Origin: a virus
Length of the DNA: 33,618 nucleotides
IMG/VR virus record: IMGVR_UViG_3300031576_000217
Span: 1-33,618 of that record
Strand: one strand, 5' to 3'
Shown here: piece by piece, positions 23,736 to 29,457 of the stretch
How positions within the stretch are numbered: position 1 is the first letter of the stretch
Layout: every line of letters begins with the position of its first letter
Translations under genes and position numbers: made by a program
The notes under the pieces: generated by a model
Seen by the model: only the letters and a program-made list of their open reading frames with translations
What the model was told of the DNA's origin: nothing
Database searches by the model: none

Positions 23736-24250
23736 TCGCCGAGCCTCCCGCCTTTGGTCGTGCTGGCAAACTTCATGCGGACCTGCGTCTGGCCCAACGA
23801 TTGGCCGTTGACGACGACTTCCGACAGCAGCCGTTCGAGCGACAGATAATCAATCACGCGATTCGATTCGACGGGCAGCCGGATGAGACCGCTCTTGCCG
23901 AGCGCCAGCGATTCCAGATTTTTCTTGCTGGCGATGCCGCTGCGATAGGCCGCCTCGCGTTGGCTGACGTTGGCGATGCTCGATTGACGACGCGTCTCAT
24001 CGGCCCAACAGCCGCGGCCGTGCGCCCCCAATAGCCGAATGCGGACGATGATCGACTTCACGGCCAGCGTGCCGCCGCCGACCAGCGGCAGTTCCCAATC
24101 GACCGGCACGGCCGCGTCGAGCGTGTCGCCATCGACGATGCTCACCACCTCGCAGGTAATCTCGACGGTCCGCAATATGGGCGGATCCTTGGCGGGTACT
24201 GGGCCCGCCAAGGCCGCCGCGGTCACGAAGGTAGCGAACCATCGAAGCAT
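23732..24250 (-). CDS. Exported SNase-like protein, catalytic site partly changed (172 aa)
   Basis: Start ATG 24250: MLRWFATFVTAAALAGPVPA is a plausible signal peptide, with the mature part starting near KDPPILRT. VVSIVDGDTLDA matches the staphylococcal nuclease IDGDT block. VKSIIVRIRLLGAHGRGCWA corresponds to its RLLLVDTPE block, but with AHG where the nuclease has D-T-P and no glutamate there. VESNRVIDYLSLERLL matches the GR-containing region. Two key acidic residues therefore look replaced. It may be a binding or structural SNase fold rather than an active nuclease, or the alignment may be off. The upstream extension of the same frame shadows another gene. Confidence 0.65.
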   Translation of the reverse strand: MLRWFATFVTAAALAGPVPAKDPPILRTVEITCEVVSIVDGDTLDAAVPVDWELPLVGGGTLAVKSIIVRIRLLGAHGRGCWADETRRQSSIANVSQREAAYRSGIASKKNLESLALGKSGLIRLPVESNRVIDYLSLERLLSEVVVNGQSLGQTQVRMKFASTTKGGRLGE

Positions 24251-24252
24251 GC

Positions 24253-25173
24253 TTAGTCGGGAGCGCGGCCGCCCGTCGTGACGTTTTTCTTGATGGGAAT
24301 TGCCAGCGGGTCGCCGCCAGCAACGCGATCCTCGATTCCGGGGAGCGTGCTTTCCCAATCGCCTTCACCCTCGAGGTACGTGACCGGCCAGCGGGCCGCA
24401 AACTTGAGGGCCGTGGTGTATTGCACGCCGCGGATGCGCGATAAGTCATTTTCCGTCGGCCACCACGATAGCGCCGGCCGCTCCATCGTCTGCTCATGCG
24501 ATGGAATTACGTCTTGCGGCTTATAGTTGGCGCTCGAGAACTTTTCGGGGGCAATCACGAAATCCGGATTAGTCCGAATCTCTTCGGCGTCGTACCCGAA
24601 ATACTTCGTGGCAGCACGCAGGAACGCACCACGGATATAGCTTTCGATGACGTCTGCCATCGGACCGCTCACGCGATCGATATACTCGTTCGACGAGTGC
24701 TGCATGATCTCGCCGAGCAAGTTCAGCCCCCACGCCGCTTGGTCAAGACAATCCTCTTGGCGCACGCGCGAGCCGAAAAACGGAATCGGGAACACCAGGA
24801 AAGTCTTACGCTGGTTGCGCAGGTGGGCCGGGTCGATGTCCAGTGTCGTGCCCGGGTCGATGCGGTAGGCTCGCACCATCGAGCGCAGTAGCACCAGCGC
24901 CTTCTGCCATTCCCACCACCAATCCTTGTGTGGCGGTGCCGAGAATTGCACGTCGACGCGGTGCATCAGGTCGAACAGCGTGGCCCCGATGAGCTTGTGC
25001 ATCTTGAAGATCGTGGTGTTGTTGGTCCACGTCTTGCCCTGTCCGTTCGGCATCCCGTAGCCGGCCATGCCCCAGCGACCGTCTTTGAACCACAGGATTT
25101 CGTCGGTTTGCCAGATCTCGCGCAGTTCATCGGGCGTTCCGGCTTCGTTCGGGCTAACTTCTGCGGCCGTCAT
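24253..25173 (-). CDS. Unrecognised 306-aa protein in the secretome cassette
   Basis: The start MTAAEVSPNEAGTPDELREI has an AGGAG site 6 bases upstream, just past the end of the out-of-frame extension. It is soluble with no signal peptide. A tryptophan-rich stretch (APPHKDWWWEWQKALVLLRS) and several helical segments (GPMADVIESYIRGAFLRAAT, FGYDAEEIRTNPDF) stand out. It ends GGDPLAIPIKKNVTTGG. I do not recognise a family or active-site motif. It sits between the trypsin-like and SNase-like genes, so its job may be linked to theirs. Confidence 0.75.
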   Translation of the reverse strand: MTAAEVSPNEAGTPDELREIWQTDEILWFKDGRWGMAGYGMPNGQGKTWTNNTTIFKMHKLIGATLFDLMHRVDVQFSAPPHKDWWWEWQKALVLLRSMVRAYRIDPGTTLDIDPAHLRNQRKTFLVFPIPFFGSRVRQEDCLDQAAWGLNLLGEIMQHSSNEYIDRVSGPMADVIESYIRGAFLRAATKYFGYDAEEIRTNPDFVIAPEKFSSANYKPQDVIPSHEQTMERPALSWWPTENDLSRIRGVQYTTALKFAARWPVTYLEGEGDWESTLPGIEDRVAGGDPLAIPIKKNVTTGGRAPD

Positions 25174-25182
25174 GTTCAGCTC

Positions 25183-25467
25183 CTAACACCGTAATGTGCC
25201 GGTCGGGTCGCCTGAAAGCGCCAACTCTTTGATGTCTTCCACGTCGCGGAAAAGCTCGACCGCACGCACGGGTTTGTTGGGGTTATGGGCTAAGTATCTT
25301 TCTTTCGCCACGCGCCACGCTTTCGAGTCGGCGCTGTTTGGAATTTGGACTTCGACGTATTCGGTAATTCGCTCAATGCGTGGTTCTGGCTGCGGTTGAT
25401 TCGGCTCTGGCAGTTTGGGTTGCGGACGCTCGACCGTCTTAGGCGGCTGCTCTCCGAAAGGGCGCGG
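25183..25467 (-). CDS. Out-of-frame extension of the trypsin-like gene (94 codons), no usual start
   Basis: I translated this frame by hand. It opens after a TGA at 25470-25468 inside the end of the protease gene and closes with TAG at 25185-25183. It encodes PRPFGEQPPKTVERPQPKLP, then a proline-rich stretch (EPNQPQPEPRIER) and a charged domain containing ADSKAWRVAKERYLAHNPNK and VELFRDVEDIKELALSGDPT. No ATG, GTG or TTG occurs before a GTG at 25311, which would give only 42 aa. The frame is +1 relative to the protease. CCC TTT at 25462-25457 is one possible +1 slip site. It may be a programmed frameshift, a mutated longer gene or a sequencing error. Confidence 0.55.
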   Translation of the reverse strand, partial: PRPFGEQPPKTVERPQPKLPEPNQPQPEPRIERITEYVEVQIPNSADSKAWRVAKERYLAHNPNKPVRAVELFRDVEDIKELALSGDPTGTLRC

Positions 25468-26686
25468 TCACGGACCCCAGGCCGCGGTCTTCGAGTTTTC
25501 CGGTCAATCGTTTCTTGAGTCGCCGCGTCGCCAGCCACGCGCCTAAGCCTGCGACGGCCCCGATCGGCCCGAGCGCTGACGTTCCGGCGCCCAGCCACCA
25601 CTTGAGCGATGACGCGCCGCTGACCACGTTGCCGGCTCGCTCGGCCAGCGATGGGTCTGGTGGCACTTGCTGGTTGGGATCGGGAATCTGTTGCGCGATC
25701 GGCGGTTGCCGCGGCGGCGCCAGCCCGCCCGGTTGTTCGGCCCGCGGCGGATCATTGGCCAGCGGCGGGGCTTGGAGGTGCGGCGGGGCTGGCAGCGGCG
25801 GTTGCTTGCTAGGATCGGGAATCTCAATCTGGGGTCGCTGGCCAGAGGACCACGGCATTTGATCGCGGCGCGGAATGATCGCGCCGGGCCGACCTGGCAA
25901 AATGCCGTCAAGTAGTCCCTGGACGTAATGCAGCGGACAGCCGAACGCGGCACGTTGACCGCGATTGTAGGCGGTGCTTCCCACCGTGACGCAACTGTGA
26001 ATGACGCCAACCAAGCGACCGCTGCGGTCGAGAATAGGGCCGCCGCTCTCACCGGGAATGGCCTGACCCTTGAATTCATAAGCACCATGATTATCCTGGC
26101 CTTTGTAAATTGTTGAGCGAATTCGCAATCGGCCGTTGTCGCCGCCTGGGAAACCGGCCAGATAATAGGTTTCGCCGCGCACCGCTCCGGCTTGCGCGAG
26201 CTCGAATGCGTCGCTGCGCGGTCCGCCGCGGAGCTTGGCAATCGAGCAGTCGCTACCGCCTGAATCGAGCGGCGGGTCAATGGCCACGATGTCGGCAACT
26301 TCGGTCGTGCGGCCGTCGCTAAAGATAATCAGCACGGGGTCGCCCTTGCCGCTCATGCCGTGGGCGCAGGAAGCGATGTAGCTCTTGTCGCCGCCGACGT
26401 CGATGATCGCGCCGGACAGATAGCAGAACTCCCCATTGCCGATCATGTTGCGTATCCGCACGATCCGCGCGTCGCACCACGGCGGCAGCGGCTGTTGCGG
26501 CGCCACGTAGGGTTGGCCCGGCTGTTGCGGCTGCGGAGCCTGTTGGGTCTGCGGCGCTTGCCAGTCGCTGCCGTCGCAGTATTGCTCGCATTGGCCGGTC
26601 TGCGGATTGATGCGCCATTCGCATTTAGCGCGGGCCACCGAGCACGGCCACAGCAGAATCACGGCGATGATTGCCAGAACACGCAT
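25439..26686 (-). CDS. Exported trypsin-like serine protease with C-terminal membrane segment (415 aa)
   Basis: A signal peptide is clear (MRVLAIIAVILLWPCSVARA, cut near KCEW). A Gln/Pro-rich linker follows. The chymotrypsin-fold triad is visible: His109 in SYIASCAHGMS, Asp146 in GGSDCSIAKL and Ser224 in IPGESGGPILD. AAFGCPLHYVQGLLDG closes the domain. A long Pro-rich linker (about residues 270-345) leads to a hydrophobic segment (WLGAGTSALGPIGAVAGLGA), then ATRRLKKRLTGK. It probably stays membrane-anchored with the protease domain outside. An envelope-degrading or host-protein-cleaving function is inference. The end is followed by the out-of-frame extension. Confidence 0.85.
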   Translation of the reverse strand: MRVLAIIAVILLWPCSVARAKCEWRINPQTGQCEQYCDGSDWQAPQTQQAPQPQQPGQPYVAPQQPLPPWCDARIVRIRNMIGNGEFCYLSGAIIDVGGDKSYIASCAHGMSGKGDPVLIIFSDGRTTEVADIVAIDPPLDSGGSDCSIAKLRGGPRSDAFELAQAGAVRGETYYLAGFPGGDNGRLRIRSTIYKGQDNHGAYEFKGQAIPGESGGPILDRSGRLVGVIHSCVTVGSTAYNRGQRAAFGCPLHYVQGLLDGILPGRPGAIIPRRDQMPWSSGQRPQIEIPDPSKQPPLPAPPHLQAPPLANDPPRAEQPGGLAPPRQPPIAQQIPDPNQQVPPDPSLAERAGNVVSGASSLKWWLGAGTSALGPIGAVAGLGAWLATRRLKKRLTGKLEDRGLGSVTAPFRRAAA

Positions 26687-27120
26687 TAAAGCTCAATGCA
26701 TAAAATGATTGGACAGAACAAACCGCGCACCGCGCTGCGCGTCGCCGCGCCCACGGTCGTGACTCGCGGAATCTTCGCCAACCGCCGCAGTTGGCCGGGC
26801 GTGGCCATGCCGACGATTCGCGCCCCGCTATCGAAGTCGCCGCGTGGCGTAGAAAGCACGTAGCAGTACGTAGGGAATCGCGCGACGCGGTAATAGGCTG
26901 CACCTTGCGGCCAGTCCTTGGCGTTGTAAGTGCGCAGGTCGATGCCTTCGGCGCGGAGGCCCGCTTCTACCGGTTCCATCGCCGCGCAGGGCTGGCAGTT
27001 GTCGGTATGGAAGGCGAGGAGGTAGTTGGCGGCTCGGCAATTCGCCACGCAGCACAGCAGGAACGCGACGACCGCGATGGCAATCAGCAGCAGCCATTCG
27101 TATTTGCTCGTGTGGGTCAT
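26686..27120 (-). CDS. Membrane-anchored thioredoxin-fold protein with CQPC (144 aa)
   Basis: The ATG at 27120 overlaps the stop of the DUF1353 gene (ATGA). The N-terminus WLLLIAIAVVAFLLCCVANC is a signal peptide or membrane anchor. The thioredoxin-like part starts at NYLLAFHTDNCQPCAAMEPV, with the CxxC CQPC (Cys42, Cys45). The segment VARFPTYCYVLSTPRGDFDS matches the cis-proline strand region of the fold. It could keep exported, cysteine-containing phage proteins in the right redox state, or reduce host envelope disulfides. Phage thioredoxins are usually cytoplasmic, so the anchor is unusual. Confidence 0.75.
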   Translation of the reverse strand: MTHTSKYEWLLLIAIAVVAFLLCCVANCRAANYLLAFHTDNCQPCAAMEPVEAGLRAEGIDLRTYNAKDWPQGAAYYRVARFPTYCYVLSTPRGDFDSGARIVGMATPGQLRRLAKIPRVTTVGAATRSAVRGLFCPIILCIEL

Positions 27121-27557
27121 GTTGGGTCTCGCTTAAACCACGTTCGGATTTCGCGCCAATAGGACCACGCGCGAACCGCAACGTGCATTAGCTTGGCGCG
27201 CACGGGCCCGATCCCCGAATGCCTGAGCACGGCCACGAACACGGCGTCGGAAATCACGCGGTCGAGTATCTGGGGGTTGTCCGTTAGAAAATCGTGAATC
27301 AAGGCCGCGAGTATCGTGCGGTCGAGGGGGGAGAAGCCGCGCACGATCCACAGCAGGCGCGGGATCGACGCTCCGTCGAAATAGTAAGCGGCGGGAATCC
27401 GCAGGTCGATCATGCCGCGCTGGTAGCGTATCTCGCAGAGCGTCACGAACGGTTTGCCGCCGCCGTTCATGCGGTGATTCACGGCGATCGGAAAGGCCAA
27501 CTCGGCCGTGATGTTCACGGGGCCGGAGAGAATTTCCTTCAGGTGTCCCTTGGGCAT
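27117..27557 (-). CDS. DUF1353 family protein (146 aa)
   Basis: The start MPKGHLKEILSGPVNITAEL has GGAG six bases upstream. The DUF1353 landmarks are visible: IPAAYYFDGASIPRLLWIVR, then AALIHDFLTDNP, and a helical end (AKLMHVAVRAWSYW). The family is common in tailed phages near lysis or tail-module genes, but its function is not established. There is no signal peptide. The histidine/aspartate positions in HDFL suggest metal binding, as in the family generally. An overlapping reading frame with a hydrophobic start precedes it. Confidence 0.85.
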   Translation of the reverse strand: MPKGHLKEILSGPVNITAELAFPIAVNHRMNGGGKPFVTLCEIRYQRGMIDLRIPAAYYFDGASIPRLLWIVRGFSPLDRTILAALIHDFLTDNPQILDRVISDAVFVAVLRHSGIGPVRAKLMHVAVRAWSYWREIRTWFKRDPT

Positions 27558-27768
27558 GGCACACTCCGACGATTAAGAGAAACGCGGCTAGAAGTTTCAT
27601 GAGTTCCTTTGCGGCCAGTGACAGGCACTCGGCCAGTTCGAGAATCAACGCGATGAATGTGATGGGTCGTTGCATGAAAAGCGGCGGCGCGCCGGTGTCG
27701 TTCACTTAGGTAGGATTGCCGCGTTGTTCATGCGCGGGTTAAAGTTAAACGTCAAAGTCAATGGGCAT
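27558..27768. other. Gap before DUF1353: possible hydrophobic leader ORF
   Basis: No firm gene is seen. The minus strand has an ORF (27705-27133) whose first part, MQRPITFIALILELAECLSL then MKLLAAFLLIVGVCHAQ, is strongly hydrophobic. AAGGA precedes the second ATG at 27602. The remainder lies over the DUF1353 gene in another frame and looks random. A short leader or small signal-peptide protein is possible. The gap also holds GTTAAA GTTAAAC (27738-27750), which resembles half-sites elsewhere. Confidence 0.3.
27738..27750. promoter_or_regulatory. Tandem GTTAAA GTTAAAC half-sites
   Basis: GTTAAA (27738-27743) is followed directly by GTTAAAC (27744-27750). The second equals one arm of the dyad at 18265-18284. 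Reading on the minus strand, TTGACT and TTGACG (-35-like) lie just upstream, without a convincing -10. It could be part of the promoter region for the middle gene block. The evidence is motif similarity only. Confidence 0.25.
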
Positions 27769-28023
27769 TTACGTTTCGACGCGCCGCCGTGATCTCTTCT
27801 GTGGATGATGGCCGGCGTTGGATGACTTTTTCTTGTGTTGCGGGATTACTTCCGCTGTCGGGCCTTTGTTGTAGGGTTGAATCAGAGCGTTAATCCAAGA
27901 GTTTAAGTCCCTGATGTCGTTCCGCAGTGATTCTATTTCGTGGCCCTCGGCCAACATCGCTTCCCAACGGGCAATCATGGCCCGATAAGTTTTCACGCGG
28001 CTGTTGAGTTGGGCGGGCGTCAT
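27769..28023 (-). CDS. Small helical basic protein (84 aa)
   Basis: It starts MTPAQLNSRVKTYRAMIARW and continues as helical, charged sequence with a coiled-coil-like LRNDIRDLNSWINALIQPYN. The C-terminus is strongly basic (HKKKSSNAGHHPQKRSRRRV), which suggests nucleic-acid or membrane binding. It is the first gene after the intrinsic terminator, so its expression probably needs its own promoter or readthrough. No ribosome binding site is clear and the family is not recognised. Confidence 0.6.
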   Translation of the reverse strand: MTPAQLNSRVKTYRAMIARWEAMLAEGHEIESLRNDIRDLNSWINALIQPYNKGPTAEVIPQHKKKSSNAGHHPQKRSRRRVET

Positions 28024-28039
28024 TCATGGTCGTGAAACG

Positions 28040-28088
28040 AAAAAAGCCCATCAAACTGCACGCACGGATGCGCGGGGTTTGATGGGCT
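28040..28088 (-). terminator. Rho-independent terminator on the minus strand
   Basis: On the minus strand AGCCCATCAAAC is followed, after a 20-base loop, by the perfect complement GTTTGATGGGCT and a run of T residues (28044-28040). The 12-bp stem with a T tail is the strongest intrinsic terminator in the window. It separates the early gene block from the exported-protein block. Readthrough control or antitermination would be needed for one transcript across both. Confidence 0.85.
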
Positions 28089-28123
28089 AACGGGTTGCGT
28101 TGCCGTGAGTTGTCTGTCGCCGG

Positions 28124-28318
28124 CTAAGGCTTGGGCAACAGCATGGTGAGGGGCTTGCTCCTATCTTCGCGGGGTGCCCGAATGTCTCCGGCCGTGGCTG
28201 AGAATTCGATAGCAAAACGTCCGCTGAGCCGGTTGGCTCTCACATTACGCGCCAAGTCTAGCATAGCTTGGGCTACAAAGTCAACTTGCGGGTCTGGGTC
28301 TATCGCCGCTGCTGCCAT
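28124..28318 (-). CDS. Small unknown phage protein (64 aa)
   Basis: The start is set at ATG 28318 (MAAAAIDPDPQVDFVAQAML). Longer readings lie over the upstream gene. The product has an acidic, helical core (VDFVAQAMLDLARNVRANRL), a short beta-like FAIEFSATAG and a basic end (LTMLLPKP). There is no recognised family. It is the last gene before the terminator. The ribosome binding site is weak, so the start is uncertain. Confidence 0.5.
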   Translation of the reverse strand: MAAAAIDPDPQVDFVAQAMLDLARNVRANRLSGRFAIEFSATAGDIRAPREDRSKPLTMLLPKP

Positions 28319-28367
28319 CCATTCGGCCCCAGGGGTCCGGCCTAGCCGATTCCCGGCTCGGCTATGC

Positions 28368-28715
28368 CTACCATTGTTCGTAAAGTGTGTCGTGACGCAA
28401 ACCCTGTAAGGAAATCTCTTTGATTTGTGGCTCGTAATCCTTGTGGTGGGACTGGTCGCGGAGCTTGCGCGCCAGGTGCGCGGCACGCAGTTCGACCTTC
28501 TGGTCGGCAATCTTGTCCGGCGTCGGCACGGGCCAAAGACTGGACTTGGGGACGGTCAACAACTGGCCCGTCCGCCGTTCGGTTTCGTGAATCTCGACTT
28601 CCGCGATGCAAGCCGTGGCGCAGTTGACGCTGACCACGCGGGCGATGCACTCGGCGGTGTAATTCGAGTAGCCGACTAAATCGCCGGGCTTCACGTCGTG
28701 CGCTTTGCGGGGCAT
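28368..28715 (-). CDS. Small unknown protein with SH3-like beta pattern (115 aa)
   Basis: MPRKAHDVKPGDLVGYSNYT has a textbook AAGGAG site 5 bases upstream. The first 60 residues alternate strands (IARVVSVNCATACIAEVEIH, then LLTVPKSSLWPVP) with a VKPGDLV motif typical of SH3/KOW-like barrels. The rest is a charged helix (KVELRAAHLARKLRDQSHHK). It may be a nucleic-acid or protein adaptor. No specific family is recognised. It starts the last early-gene cluster before the terminator. Confidence 0.7.
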   Translation of the reverse strand: MPRKAHDVKPGDLVGYSNYTAECIARVVSVNCATACIAEVEIHETERRTGQLLTVPKSSLWPVPTPDKIADQKVELRAAHLARKLRDQSHHKDYEPQIKEISLQGLRHDTLYEQW

Positions 28716-28772
28716 GGTTGCTCCTTGGGTCGTTCATTGACAACACTCTCACCTAGCGGTTGGGGTGGGGCT

Positions 28773-29435
28773 TCACGCGGCAGCTAACAGTTGCAAAAGT
28801 TTGTCGGCCATCTCGCACCATGCGGCGGTGCGCGCCGTTTTCCAGATTGCGCTTCTGCGCGCAGCATCAGCAGCATCAGCAGCAGCAGCAGCAGCATAAG
28901 CATAAGCAGCATCAGCAGCAGCAGCATATGCAGCATAAGCAGCAGTACGCGCCTTGCGCCAATCTTTGATTGACGGCTTCGCGCCATCGAGCCATTTTCG
29001 GTACAGTCCAGCAACGCCTTCGATACTCTCGCGGTTGCGGTCGGTGATTCGCAGCATGTTGCTGTCGGTCAGCAGCCATAACGCGAACTTCGGCCAGACC
29101 ATCGACAGGTCCGAGCCAACTTGGATTGCCGATGCAACCTGCCACGGCCAATCCAAGTAACGATCTTCCGGCAGGGCCTCGAAAATCGAATCTTCTAGCC
29201 GCGCGATAACGCGCGGGATTCCAAGATGCGTTTCGTAAACTCCGTGATCGTTGGTCGGCAGCGAGAGGCCGCGACGTTGGTTGAGTGAGTGAATCGAGCA
29301 CCCGATCGCGCACCCAGTGAACTTGCCATTCGTCTTGCCGTAATGGCCCTTCACGATTGCATCTGATTCGCGGTGAATGCGGAGTTCTTCCACGATGTCG
29401 ACTTTCAACTGAGGGTCTCCTAAGAACGCTTTCAT
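28773..29435 (-). CDS. Alanine-rich phage protein with triplet repeats (220 aa)
   Basis: The start is ATG 29435 (MKAFLGDPQLKVDIVEELRI) with AAGGA upstream. The longer frame shadows other genes. The N-terminal 110 residues, with GKFTGCAIGCSIHSLNQRRG and YLDWPWQVASAIQVGSDLSM, belong to a widespread phage/prophage hypothetical family of unknown function that I know by its KGCAVGCTIHS-like block. After GLYRKWLDGAKPSIKDWRKA comes a low-complexity run (AAYAAAADAAYAYAAAAAA), encoded by the triplet repeats. The end ADKLLQLLAAA is helical. Ala-rich tails of varying length are common in this family. Confidence 0.8.
   Translation of the reverse strand: MKAFLGDPQLKVDIVEELRIHRESDAIVKGHYGKTNGKFTGCAIGCSIHSLNQRRGLSLPTNDHGVYETHLGIPRVIARLEDSIFEALPEDRYLDWPWQVASAIQVGSDLSMVWPKFALWLLTDSNMLRITDRNRESIEGVAGLYRKWLDGAKPSIKDWRKARTAAYAAYAAAADAAYAYAAAAAADAADAARRSAIWKTARTAAWCEMADKLLQLLAAA
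28859..28946. repeat. AGC/CAT-type trinucleotide repeat tract
   Basis: Blocks of AGC and CAT/CATA triplets repeat almost without interruption, such as CAGCAGCAGCAGCAGCAT. It encodes the alanine/tyrosine/aspartate-rich part of the protein above on the minus strand. Length changes by whole triplets would keep the frame, so it may vary in copy number. It is not a CRISPR array: there are no unique spacers. Confidence 0.8.
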
Positions 29436-29457
29436 GCTGTCTTCCTTGTGGTTAGGG

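Noticed and set aside
22798-23769. A 323-aa ORF over the caspase gene
   Set aside because: Only its last 75 residues, from ATG 23025 with GGAGG, look like a protein. The rest is a shadow of the caspase gene.
28859-28946. Possible CRISPR array
   Set aside because: The repeats are simple triplets within a coding sequence, without spacers of constant length.
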